From positions 2,852,001 to 2,916,000 of the forward strand of contig NZ_AP023179.1 in the NCBI RefSeq assembly GCF_013426915.1: DNA of 64,000 nt. Direction: 5' to 3'. Both the position numbers and the translations under genes were made by a program. The notes beneath the pieces are model-generated. The model made no database searches. It was not told where the DNA came from and was given only the letters and a program-made list of their open reading frames with translations. The stretch is from Paraburkholderia sp. PGU19. Lineage in GTDB: Bacteria > Pseudomonadota > Gammaproteobacteria > Burkholderiales > Burkholderiaceae. How positions within the stretch are numbered: position 1 is the stretch's first letter; each line of letters starts with the position of its first letter. Shown here piece after piece: positions 37,126 through 46,115 of this stretch.

Positions 37126-37142
37126 TGTAAATCAAGCACTTG

Positions 37143-37168
37143 GCCCGGTCTCTATGACTGGGCTTTTT
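37143..37168 (+). terminator. Rho-independent terminator
   Basis: GCCCGGTC-TCTAT-GACTGGGC (8-bp stem with one G-T pair) is followed by TTTTT. It lies 17 bp after the tRNA-His remnant. Confidence 0.8.
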
Positions 37169-37189
37169 GCTTTCTGGAATTCGTGTAAG

Positions 37190-37563
37190 CACGGGTGTAA
37201 GCATTCTTCAGCCACGCTCAAGCGCCCCATGGGCCGCCCCGATAGCGCAATGGGCAGCTCGACTCTCGAATAGCGGCGGCCAGTCCGCAGTCTATTACAT
37301 CGGCTTCGCGGCGCAACTCGGCTACGGCATCACGATCACGAACTACGCACCCGTCCGCTGCGGGCAGAGCACCTGTGGCCAGCAACTCGGCAATACGGAC
37401 TGGTTTCTCACCTGGTCGGCCAACGCCCCTCTCAACACAGTCGTCCGGTTCGCTGCGGGCCAATCCACGGCCGGCGAGCCGCTCGGTAGTTGGGGCAACA
37501 CCCCAGTGCGAATTAAACGCTATCGCACCCGCGCACACGGTTCTGCAGTTCCACTATTCCTGA
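37190..37563 (+). pseudogene. Prophage fragment upstream of the tail-fibre gene
   Basis: Two frames share the coding signal. One reads SAVYYIGFAAQLGYGITITN in the first half. Another ends PQCELNAIAPAHTVLQFHYS with a stop at 37561-37563, 8 bp before the next start. The spacing and the ending look like a small phage structural gene with a frameshift. The family is not identified. Confidence 0.3.
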
Positions 37564-37570
37564 GGTTTGA

Positions 37571-38908
37571 ATGTATCAAACCGATAATTCGACTGCGGCA
37601 GTGTCGCAGCCGGCGGCAACTGCTGCCGGTTCGGCTGGCTTCTTCACCGATGGCAATCCGGCAACCAGCACGCCCGCGACGATCGTTCCGGCTGAATGGC
37701 TGAATGCCGTGATGATGGAGCTGGTGAACGTCGTCATTGGAGCTGGACTGACGCTCAGCAAGACGACATACAACCAGGTGTTGGCGGCCATCAAGCGCAT
37801 CGGCCAAAACACAGTTGTGCTGGCAGATACGGGCGTTGCGAATGCCTACACGGCGGTCAACGCGACGCCCCTCGTTGCGGGCACTTGGGTCGATGGCGTG
37901 GTGCAGGCTGTAAAGATCGCCCACGCGAACACCGGCGCATCGACCTATGCACCGGATGGGCTGCCCGCAATTCCCATCTATGGTCTCGGCCTGCAAGCGC
38001 TACAGGGCGGCGAGCTCGCGCTCAACGGAACCGCAATCCTGATGCGCGCGACGATCGCAGGCGTGAACAGTGGCAATCCGATCGCCGTGCTCATGGAGTG
38101 CTTCGGCGGGACGCAGCAAGTGCCGAATTCAACCTCTTCGCAGCATGCTATGACGCTCGGCTAGGCCAACCAGATCTTCGGCGGATCGGTTACTACGATC
38201 TCGACCGCCGGCACTACCACCCTGACATCGGCCAATGCAGGTCTTGTTCTTGTGAATGCGGCCGCAGGGAACGTTACCATCAACCTGCCTGCGCCGAACG
38301 CGCAGAACGGCCTGCCGTTCCTCTTTGTGCGCACCGATAGCTCGCCGGCCAATTCGGTCACCGTCAATCGTGCAAGCACCGACACAATTGACGATGTGAC
38401 ACAGACATCGTTTCAGTTGTTCGGTCAGTTTGATAGGCGATATATCAAGTCCAATGGAGTGGGAACTTGGTACACGGTATCGGCAAGCTTCGCATCGAGT
38501 GTCAGCGCATATCAAAGCACCGCACAAACGGGCGTTGTTGCAGCGACCTTCACCAAGGTACAGCTTCAGACCAAGTCGACAGGCGGAGGCAACGAGTTCG
38601 ACGCTACGACGAACTATCGATTCACCGCGAAGCAGGCCGGGCTCTACCAGATCAACGGTGGAATCAATGTTTCGTCGCCAGCCGCCATTAACGGCTACTT
38701 CTGCTCGATCTACCAGAACGGCGCGATTGCGGCGCGTGGATCGTCTGTCGTGGGGTATACGGGCGCCGTGCAATCGTGCGCGGTGGTATCTGCGCTTATC
38801 CAACTGAACGCCGGCGACTACATCGAGCTGTACGCCTACGGCGATTCCAGCTTCAGCCTGGTCAACGGACCGTCTGCAACCCGACTGAGTATTGCTCGCG
38901 TTCAGTAA
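37571..38908 (+). pseudogene. Phage tail-fibre gene interrupted by an in-frame TAG
   Basis: One continuous frame of 445 sense codons is broken only by TAG at 38162-38164. The N-terminus (MYQTDNSTAAVSQPAATAAG, FFTDGNPATSTPATIVPAEWLN) is the attachment part found in tail fibres of Burkholderia phages. The C-terminal ~130 residues (FDATTNYRFTAKQAGLYQINGG ... CSIYQNGAIAARGSS ... IQLNAGDYIELYAYGDSS) resemble a C1q/TNF-like jelly-roll, a receptor-binding head. GAGG precedes the ATG at 37571. Without suppression only the first 197 residues would be made. The rest of the prophage is missing. Confidence 0.85.
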
Positions 38909-38921
38909 AGGGAGGATTTAG

Positions 38922-39512
38922 ATGCTTATCAATACTTTGAAGTCTCTCTTCCCGATGGCAGTTCCCGGCATAGACTACGTACTGCAAGACGATGGAGAGG
39001 ATGCTTACATCAAGACGTGGAACCTAAGCGCTTCGCAGCCTACCGCGGCCCAACTTTCGGCGGGAGCGTCAGCCGCAGCCAGCGCCGCGGCTCAGAAGAA
39101 TCAGATCGCCATGGTATCGGCCGCGTGCGCTTCCGCGTTGACCGCAGGGTTCAGCTCATCCGCCTTGGGCTCTCCGAGAAATTACCCATCGCAGGATACG
39201 GACCAGCGCAATCTGTTGAACGCGGTAACTGCTTCACAGGGGCAGGCGTCGACATGGAATACCGCGCGTTGGTGCGCCAACAACGTCGCGTGGTCGCTCG
39301 CGTCGCATACCGCGGCCCAGGTCCAACAAGTGAATGCCGACTGGTTGGTCTTCCGGGTGGCGGCTCAGCAAAAATACGCCAGCTTGGTCACTGAGATCAA
39401 CTCCGCAACCAGTGTCGCTGCGGTGCAGGCGATCAACTGGTCAGACAAAAGTAAAGCTACCAATGAGGCCCACCATAGAGCGGGCTTCTTCATTTACGCT
39501 AAGACGCACTGA
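38922..39512 (+). CDS. Phage tail-fibre assembly-type protein (DUF4376)
   Basis: A 196-residue protein with GGGAGG seven bases before the ATG. The second half matches DUF4376: SALTAGFSSSALGSPRNYPS, DTDQRNLLNAV, WCANNVAWSLASHTAAQVQQVNADW and TSVAAVQAINW. These proteins follow tail-fibre genes in many phages and probably help fibre assembly. It starts 13 bp after the fibre gene. The frame is intact though the fibre gene is broken. Its end is 6 bp from the convergent membrane protein gene, so the prophage's right part has been cut away here. Confidence 0.85.
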   Translation: MLINTLKSLFPMAVPGIDYVLQDDGEDAYIKTWNLSASQPTAAQLSAGASAAASAAAQKNQIAMVSAACASALTAGFSSSALGSPRNYPSQDTDQRNLLNAVTASQGQASTWNTARWCANNVAWSLASHTAAQVQQVNADWLVFRVAAQQKYASLVTEINSATSVAAVQAINWSDKSKATNEAHHRAGFFIYAKTH

Positions 39513-39518
39513 CGTTGC

Positions 39519-41957
39519 CTAGTGGAACGCTCCGAGAGGAAGATCGCCAATGACCCGCTGCAGATAGGCTCGACGCACGCTTGCGCTATATCGGGAGCAT
39601 GCGTCGAAGTCCCCGCGCCTTGAAGCTTCCGTCGCAAGAGCTGCCGATTCCCGTTGATCGGCGGTAAGCGCCGTGGACGCCATGGCTGTGGCGATACCAG
39701 ATTCGATTCGGCATGAATCCGCACCGCTCGGGAGCGATTCGGTGGCGGCATAGCTTGGGGCGGCCTTCATCGTATAGGCATGAAAGCGCAGGCACGCCAT
39801 CGGTTCGAAATTTTTGCTTGACCGCGTGAAATCCCACAACGCGACCAGCTCGCTCTCTGGCACGCCGGCGGCGCTGGTGCGAAGCCAATACGCCACGCGT
39901 TGGCTTTCCATGGTGCATGGGAAGCTCTGGACGCTGTCGAGCCATGGGCCGGTCACGCGCTCGCTGTCGAAATAGGCTTTCCGGACAAGTTGGGTACCGA
40001 AGTCGCTAAGCGTGGTCTGGGCGACGGCATTTCCGCTGGCATCGAAGTGGGCGTCGACGCTGCACACCAGGCGCAAATTCCCAGACACTTCATCACGTGG
40101 TGCCTTCGAACCTGGAATAGCCACCGCATAGAAATCTGCATGCATCGTCTTGGTGCGATACGGATGATTTCGCGGAAGCAAATTCAACGCTTCGTCCGCC
40201 AAACGACCGCCGCAATAGACCGGCTGACGCGCTATCACGCGTTGGACGTTCGTCAACCTGCTACGGGACGTTTCATTATTCGGGATCAGTACAGCAGGGC
40301 TCATGGAGCCGTCCTGATCTTTAACCTGCATGGGCACATAGTGCTTGTAGACTTCCAAATCATACTTGTTGAACACGTCGATGCGCGACATGCCGAAAAT
40401 CAGATGGGCTCGGCCGAGGACATGGGCGACGGTGCGCGCGGCGGGGCCTTCTTTCACCCAACCAGTTTCCGAAGGGATGGCGATCACGAAAGCGGCAAGC
40501 AGCACGGAAAACGCAATAGCGATCGCTGGTGCGATGCCCAGGCCTGAGCCTTCCGGAAGGTGAGGCAGCGAAGCGCTGCGCTTGCGGTACTTAGGCATCT
40601 CGCAGACGCCCCAAAGGCGACGGCGGCGGTCGGCAACGTAGCGGTAAATGGCCGGTCCAATCCCGCTGATCGCACCGAGCTTGAGCACAGGCCACAGCGG
40701 TAATAACAGGGCAACGCGAGCGGTAATGGCGAGGTAGAGGTCGTAGCCGCTGCGGTTCCAATGTCCTGCGAACACACCCACGAGATCCTTCTGCGCATCG
40801 TCCTCAGTGACCCCGTGCGTACGCATGCGCTCGATGTTCTTCGAAAGCGGCGCGAACTCGATCAATCGGAAGACATCCACGAAGCTGATCGTCCGCACAG
40901 TCCGGTCGCACAGGTTGCAGCGGTCGTCAAAGAACACCGTGACCGTTTGGCGGTCAGCCCGGCCCGGGACGTTGATGAAAATCAGGCCCCAGAGCACGTA
41001 CTCGAAGACACCGAGCATTTTGATGTTCAGCATGTGTTGGGAGGCAAGGAAAAACGGGATGCCCCATACGATGCATAGGATGCGGGTGTAACGGTTGATC
41101 AGCAGCAGCGGTATCATCAGAACCTGCCACGCCAGCATGCCACCAGTGGCGATGTCGGACAAGGCAGAATAGAGACGCGGAGCGTGCTCCGCCGCCCATG
41201 AAAATGCCGCATGGGAGCCCGGGTTCATCAGCGGCAGCATCAGCAGCAGTCCAACCATGTCACCCGACTGCCATTCCGGCTCATGGCTGTGTTGGAATGC
41301 CGAGCAGAATGAAATGGAGGCGTAGGCCAGTAGCGGAAGCAGGCGCGCAACGCGAGCGCGCTCGATCGAAGGGGATCCCCAGGCGGCGTAAAGAGCGCGC
41401 GTCGCAGCACCCCATGGCCGCTGCAGCAGCTTTGCATCGACCGATAGCGTGGTGCCGGCCGGCAAGACCACCAGGGCGAGCGCCATCATCGAAATGACCA
41501 GCGAGCCAATGCCAGGGTTGGCCAGATATGTATCGATAACCGGATTGATGAGGATGCCAAGCGCCAGCGAAGCCAGCGGGACCGCGAAACCGATGACAAG
41601 GCATCCGGCAAGCAGAAGCGATAGGCTCGCTACTGCCACCTGTTCAGGAGTGCCGGCCGCCAACGCGTACTGCAGCTGCGGAATGTACCGATAGCTGACG
41701 AGCGCGCCGAACAGTATCCGGATCAGGTCAATTTTGACCGCGTCGCGATACACATCAGTCGGATCGATGCCCATCTTGGTGGCGAAGCGGGACAGCGTGG
41801 AGAAATAGCATGCTCCGACGCGCCGCGCTGCTGGTATCTGCAGGATTAAAAGCGCGAGAAGAATCGTCGCGCACCCAGCAATCAACGCTTTCCAGTGGTG
41901 GCCCTCAGCAAGTCCGAACGGCATTTTGTGTGAGTTATTCGTCGCGATGCGACGCAT
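39519..41957 (-). CDS. HTTM-like membrane protein fused to a DCC thiol-disulfide oxidoreductase domain
   Basis: An 812-residue protein. Residues 20-330 form about eight membrane helices with the loop features of HTTM/vitamin-K-carboxylase-like proteins (FGALVSYRYIPQL, FQHSHEPEWQSGD). Residues 338-450 are a DCC (DUF393) domain with VFFDDRCNLCDRTVRTI, where Cys347 and Cys350 form the C-x-x-C pair. Two more hydrophobic segments follow, and a C-terminal ~300-residue cysteine-containing domain of unknown type, probably periplasmic. The combination suggests a membrane redox or modification enzyme. It sits between a prophage scar and repeat-flanked genes and may be cargo. Starts at 41957 and 41924 are both possible. 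Confidence 0.75.
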   Translation of the reverse strand: MRRIATNNSHKMPFGLAEGHHWKALIAGCATILLALLILQIPAARRVGACYFSTLSRFATKMGIDPTDVYRDAVKIDLIRILFGALVSYRYIPQLQYALAAGTPEQVAVASLSLLLAGCLVIGFAVPLASLALGILINPVIDTYLANPGIGSLVISMMALALVVLPAGTTLSVDAKLLQRPWGAATRALYAAWGSPSIERARVARLLPLLAYASISFCSAFQHSHEPEWQSGDMVGLLLMLPLMNPGSHAAFSWAAEHAPRLYSALSDIATGGMLAWQVLMIPLLLINRYTRILCIVWGIPFFLASQHMLNIKMLGVFEYVLWGLIFINVPGRADRQTVTVFFDDRCNLCDRTVRTISFVDVFRLIEFAPLSKNIERMRTHGVTEDDAQKDLVGVFAGHWNRSGYDLYLAITARVALLLPLWPVLKLGAISGIGPAIYRYVADRRRRLWGVCEMPKYRKRSASLPHLPEGSGLGIAPAIAIAFSVLLAAFVIAIPSETGWVKEGPAARTVAHVLGRAHLIFGMSRIDVFNKYDLEVYKHYVPMQVKDQDGSMSPAVLIPNNETSRSRLTNVQRVIARQPVYCGGRLADEALNLLPRNHPYRTKTMHADFYAVAIPGSKAPRDEVSGNLRLVCSVDAHFDASGNAVAQTTLSDFGTQLVRKAYFDSERVTGPWLDSVQSFPCTMESQRVAYWLRTSAAGVPESELVALWDFTRSSKNFEPMACLRFHAYTMKAAPSYAATESLPSGADSCRIESGIATAMASTALTADQRESAALATEASRRGDFDACSRYSASVRRAYLQRVIGDLPLGAFH

Positions 41958-42014
41958 TGTAACAAGATGCTCACCTGGCCGCCGTTGCTCTCAAAGGAGG
42001 CGGAGCTGGTTGCA

Positions 42015-42190
42015 TCAAAACTTCACCTTCACCTCCAGCACATCCGCATCGCTCCACAGCGGCGGGATGTTGCGGTGGTTGCTGTTCACCGACATGAAGT
42101 AATGCCGGTATGACAGCGTAAAGCGGCCGTTGCCGACCGATGCACCGACGACAGGGGCAACGGACCAGTAGACGTCTGAAAGGTGCAGGT
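42015..42190 (-). repeat. Outer-membrane-barrel C-terminus, copy 1
   Basis: The minus strand reads YWSVAPVVGASVGNGRFTLS, YRHYFMSVNSNHRNIPPLWS and a final VKVKF with stop at 42015. The alternating hydrophobic strands and terminal Phe are typical of the last strands of an outer-membrane beta-barrel. A second copy is at 43728-43883. No complete gene is attached; the open frame upstream (to 42368) loses this character after about 60 residues. Confidence 0.6.
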
Positions 42191-42289
42191 TCTGAGGTGG
42201 CCCGGCAACCTGCCAGCCGGCGACGTCTTCCGACCAGCTGTCGCGGTGGATGGCTGGATCAGCCTGTTCAGGCCGCGAGGCGATGAGCG

Positions 42290-42760
42290 CGACTGGCGCG
42301 GCGTATGGCGCCTTGCGCGATGCCAAGTGGGTCGCAGCGAACTTCGATTTGTCGCGACGTCGCGACAATTTGCTGTGGGGCCATCATCGCGAAGTCGCCG
42401 CGCTTGATGCAGGCAATGCGGCGAATGGAAGCTTCACGGTTCCATTCGTGGGAAGACAAACGATCCAGCAACAGTACTGTTGCTGGCGGGGGGTCGTTTA
42501 GTCGTCGCTGCCGTGATTGTGAACAGTAATAGAGCGCAACGAAAATGCGGAGTTCGAAAGGTTCGAGGAATATTGTATTGCCCGATGGGAGTGGACTGAC
42601 GAACAAGCCCGTCGCTTGATGCTTGCTGCTGAAGCCGCCGCAAAACTCCCACCAATTGGCGGAGTCGATACCGGTTAGAGAATCGCATGTGCGTCCGCTA
42701 CTGAAACTCGACAAGGACGACGAACGTGCGAACGTATGGCGTGCATCACTTGCCGAGCGA
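42290..42760 (+). pseudogene. Frameshifted remnant of a phage/plasmid-type DNA-binding or methylase gene
   Basis: Plus-strand pieces in different frames read DAKWVAANFDLSRRRDNLLW then GHHREVAAL, later FERFEEYCIARWEWTDEQARRLMLAAE, and after a frameshift PVRESHVRPLLKLDKDDERA. These short blocks recur in ParB/DUF3102-like and methylase-associated proteins of plasmids and phages. Stops and shifts show it is dead. The order of blocks suggests remains of one or two genes. Confidence 0.45.
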
Positions 42761-42831
42761 ATCACAGATCGGCTTGAATTTCGACGGCCACTCGTTCTCA
42801 GCGCCAGACGATTGACGTATTGGCGCCTGAT

Positions 42832-43674
42832 CTACTTCCGTTTCTTGGCGCGCAACTCTTCGGCGAGCGCGGAAAATTCGGGTGGCCGAGACAATTCTTG
42901 TCGTTTCCTCAATTCATCGCTAGGTGCTTCTGGCAGGCTTGATGGATTTTGGGCAACTAAATACTGAATCCATCCGGTTTTAAGCCAGTATGCGAGCTGC
43001 AGGCTGACGACATCGTCCTTAGCACGATAGTGATTCAGGAGTTCGTCGGCAAGGATGGGCATGTTTATGATGCCCCTCGACTCGATCGCGAAGCCACTTG
43101 CTGTCAACGTTGACTCAACCATTTCCGTGGTCGGTAAATGGTGTTTGTGAGTGGGGTCGTCGAAATAGTTGCCAATAATTACGTCAAACCCGATGTCATG
43201 CAGTTCCTTTAGATTCGGCCAAAACTGCGAATCGTCTGATGGCCATTCGATATAAAGACGCCCCCATGGCTCCAGATTTTGTGAGGCCCAATCCAGTACC
43301 GATTTAGGATCATCGATGTGTTCGATGAAGTTTGCGCAATGAATGGCGTCGAACTTCATGCCGCCAAATGACGGCTTTGTGGTGTTCCAGTTACCGAGCT
43401 CATAACCGTCGAACTGATCAAATAGTCGCCCCTTCTCAAGCGAGAACGCGTATAGCCTGAGATCAGGACGGCCGGGGCTGGGCCATGTCTTAAAGTTGCT
43501 CAAACCGCCATCGCCAGCGCCGATGTCTAGTACCCGAGCGCCACGCTGTAGGCTTCGAAGAAATACCTTCGACGGATGCTGGCGATGGAAGTTTTCAAGG
43601 AGTTCCCCCTCTTCCATGACAGGGGATATAGGTTTTGAAAACCATTCCCTGATTATTTCGTGGCGGCTTTGCAT
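42832..43674 (-). CDS. SAM-dependent methyltransferase flanked by direct repeats
   Basis: 280 residues from the ATG at 43674, chosen because AGGAG lies 4 bases upstream; the frame is open to 43722. Motif I is ARVLDIGAGDGGLSNF near residue 46, followed by FDAIHCANFIEHIDDPKSVL and a post-motif strand WGRLYIEWPSDDS. The sequence is lower in GC and uses codons unlike the surrounding genes, as expected for an acquired gene. Copies of an outer-membrane-protein end lie on each side. The substrate is not known; modification of a surface sugar is possible from context. Confidence 0.85.
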   Translation of the reverse strand: MQSRHEIIREWFSKPISPVMEEGELLENFHRQHPSKVFLRSLQRGARVLDIGAGDGGLSNFKTWPSPGRPDLRLYAFSLEKGRLFDQFDGYELGNWNTTKPSFGGMKFDAIHCANFIEHIDDPKSVLDWASQNLEPWGRLYIEWPSDDSQFWPNLKELHDIGFDVIIGNYFDDPTHKHHLPTTEMVESTLTASGFAIESRGIINMPILADELLNHYRAKDDVVSLQLAYWLKTGWIQYLVAQNPSSLPEAPSDELRKRQELSRPPEFSALAEELRAKKRK

Positions 43675-43727
43675 GCGGCTCCTATAAGGGTCGATTTGGG
43701 CGGCGCACATTTTAACATTCAAAAGTT

Positions 43728-43883
43728 CACCCTTAGCTCAAGGGTATCAGCATCGCTCCACAGCGGTGGGATGTTGCGCTGTTTGCTGTTGATGCCCATG
43801 AAGTAATGCCGGTAACTCAAGGTGAATCGCCCGTTACCGATGGATGCACCGACTACCGGCGCGACGGACCAGTAAGCGCCGGC
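43728..43883 (-). repeat. Outer-membrane-barrel C-terminus, copy 2
   Basis: The minus strand reads AYWSVAPVVGASIGNGRFTL, SYRHYFMGINSKQRNIPPLW and ends LELRVNF with a stop at 43728. It matches copy 1 at 42015-42190 over ~155 bp with about 80-85% identity in the same orientation. It is cut off upstream where the SRAP pseudogene starts on the other strand. Confidence 0.6.
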
Positions 43884-43921
43884 TATCCGCTCGACCGGGC
43901 AGCCGGTGTAGGGAGGACGCC

Positions 43922-44611
43922 ATGTGCACGTCTTATGAAGCGAACCCGAATGACGCCCGATAGGACGTTTTCAGCCTGTTCCCGCGGCCGGATTTCGACT
44001 ACAAGCGCGAGATCTACAAGGACTATTTCGCCCCGATCTTCCGGCGCGGTGGCGACGCTTTCGAGACCGTCCCGGCATCCTTCGACATCGTGCCGCGCCG
44101 GCACATCCCGCCAGGGGTGAAGGTGTTCGACACGACGAACGCGCACTCAGAGTCTATGGAGCAGAAACGCAGTTTCAGCGGCGCATGGAAGAATCTGCAG
44201 TTCTGCCTGATCCCGTGTCAGACATTCTTCGAGCCAAACTACGAAAGCGGAAAAGCGGTGCGGTGGAAGATCGGCCTGGCGAACGGAGACCCGCTTGCGA
44301 TCGCAGGTCTCTGGCGATCGTGGAAGGAGGTCGACGGATCGCACACGCTCGCTATCACCATGCTGACCGTCAATTCGGACGAGCATCCGCTCATGAATCG
44401 CTTCCACAAGCCGGGCGACGAGAAGCGCTCGGTCGTGATCGTGCCACCGACGGGGCACGGAGACTGGCTGTCATGTCGGTCGATCGACGAGGCGCGGGCA
44501 TTCCTTCAACTCTATCCGGCTGAAGCGATGCACGCCGAGCCGTTCCCACTGCCGCCTCGAAAGCCGAAGGTCGTCGTCGACGATGATCCGCAAACCTCGT
44601 TGATCGAATAG
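43922..44611 (+). pseudogene. SRAP/YedK-type gene with a nonsense codon
   Basis: SRAP proteins (HMCES/YedK) cap abasic sites in single-stranded DNA through an N-terminal Cys2. From 43922 the frame reads MCTSYEANPNDAR, TAG at 43961-43963, then DVFSLFPRPDFDYKREIYKD and a full SRAP domain: TTNAHSES, KRSFSGAWK, FFEPNYESGKAVRW and PPTGHGDWL. Everything except codon 14 is intact to 44611 (229 sense codons). If translation restarts downstream, the essential Cys2 would be missing, so the gene is functionally dead unless the TAG is read through. Confidence 0.85.
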
Positions 44612-44677
44612 TCGTCCCAAGAACTATGCGAAGACTGAAGCGGCATCGGACGCTAAGCGCGAGAGGCGGCAGCACTA

Positions 44678-45736
44678 TCAGGTTTCGGGGTGTCCAGCGA
44701 CGAAACTGGTGAATGCGTCGTATTGCTGCTTCAGTATGGCGCCGTCGATCATCAATCCAAAGGTCGTGTCTCCACTATCGAGCTCGTAATACATCACAGA
44801 CTGAATGTTTTTCGTCTTTCGGGCGGCGAAGTAATTGGCAAGTTGCGCACTGATATAGGCCGCGCGATACGCCTCTGTCTTTTCAGGCCCGGTGTTCCAC
44901 TCGGTAAGCAGGAACGGCACCCCGTATCGTGTTTGGCAGTACGTCGGGAGATCGAATCCTGGACCTGATCCATCGGAACCCAAATAGAAGATGTCACCGT
45001 TTACTTCGAAGTTGTGCCACGTCGTTAGATCCCATCGCACCGTTGGATGACCACTGCTGCCGTCGGGCTGCTTACCGTCCCACAAGGCGTCGGACGCGCC
45101 AATGTCGGCGACGCAGAAATTGATGCCGCAACTCGCCGACGGCTGCACGGACTTTACCCCTTGAATCATTCCACGCATCACGCCACGCATGATCGGCCAG
45201 TTCGCGTTACTGAAATCAACGGCCTTCGTGCCAGCGTTCGAGGGGTCAAGAATGATGTCGCCTGCCCGCGTAATCTCATTGCCGCACTCATACATCGTCA
45301 CCCCATGCGGCGCAAGGGCGGTAGCGACCGTTGCTGCGCAGGATTGCCCGCGGTTGAAAGCGACCGACTCGCTCGCAAACATGGCGCGGTTGTTATCGTA
45401 AATGCCGAGATCGATGAGCACGAACAAGGTCAGCCCAGCTGACTGAAACGCTTTGGCAAGATTGACGACAGCGTTCAGTTGAATCGGATCATCTATGCAG
45501 CCTACTCGATACGTTGAGCAACCTAGGCTCTCCATGATCGATACGATCTGCGCGGGCGAGTAACGATAGTCAAAATGTCCGTTGATGCCGTAAAACGTAC
45601 CGGTTTTCGCTGGAGTGGTGACAGGTGGGGAGCTGGTATTAGCGCTCGGACCGGATCCGTTGCCCCCGCATCCGCTGAGAACGTAGCTGCCACCGAGCGC
45701 CGTTAGGCAGCCTAGGATCCATCGTCTTGCGACCAT
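44678..45736 (-). CDS. Glycoside-hydrolase-like lipoprotein
   Basis: 352 residues from the ATG at 45736, with GGAGG six bases upstream. The N-terminus is a lipoprotein signal with lipobox LSGC (Cys23), then a Gly/Ser/Pro linker. Residues 45-350 look like a clan-A (beta/alpha)8 glycosidase. The acid/base would be Glu154 in YECGNEITRAG and the nucleophile Glu279 in FLLTEWNTG. Enzymes of this type (GH5/GH39/PslG-like) often trim exopolysaccharide in the periplasm. It sits alone at the edge of the prophage-scarred region, next to the heptose genes. The substrate is inferred from context only. Confidence 0.75.
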   Translation of the reverse strand: MVARRWILGCLTALGGSYVLSGCGGNGSGPSANTSSPPVTTPAKTGTFYGINGHFDYRYSPAQIVSIMESLGCSTYRVGCIDDPIQLNAVVNLAKAFQSAGLTLFVLIDLGIYDNNRAMFASESVAFNRGQSCAATVATALAPHGVTMYECGNEITRAGDIILDPSNAGTKAVDFSNANWPIMRGVMRGMIQGVKSVQPSASCGINFCVADIGASDALWDGKQPDGSSGHPTVRWDLTTWHNFEVNGDIFYLGSDGSGPGFDLPTYCQTRYGVPFLLTEWNTGPEKTEAYRAAYISAQLANYFAARKTKNIQSVMYYELDSGDTTFGLMIDGAILKQQYDAFTSFVAGHPET

Positions 45737-46115
45737 ATAAGTCCTCCACTGGCGTGCCACAGCCGTCGTTTCGCCGCCGATCGTTCAATCGAAAACAGCG
45801 TCTAATACTCGATTGGGGAACTAAGTCGCAAGTGCCTTTCAAGCGCACAAAAAAAGCAGGCATTAGACGGGCTCCGCGCAGAGGCAATCATAGAGCGCTT
45901 CTCGGGCGAGCGAAACCCCGCATGGGGTGCAGGAATGCGGGCGCCATTTTTGCGCGAGTTCGGCGGAGTAAATTTCAGAACGACCGCCTTGAAACCCGCA
46001 TAAAACCGTTGTCGCCGGAATCTATTTTGTTCCGAGAACTTTTAGGCCGATCCGTACCCGTCAAGGCTTAGGGCGATTTTGACGGCTGGACTATCGTCCC
46101 GGCTGTTTCAAAGGC
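45737..46115. other. Intergenic region (379 bp)
   Basis: It lies between the start of the lipoprotein gene and the end of gmhB and should hold the lipoprotein promoter and the end of the long biosynthetic transcript. No strong terminator hairpin or clear promoter pair was found. Confidence 0.45.
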
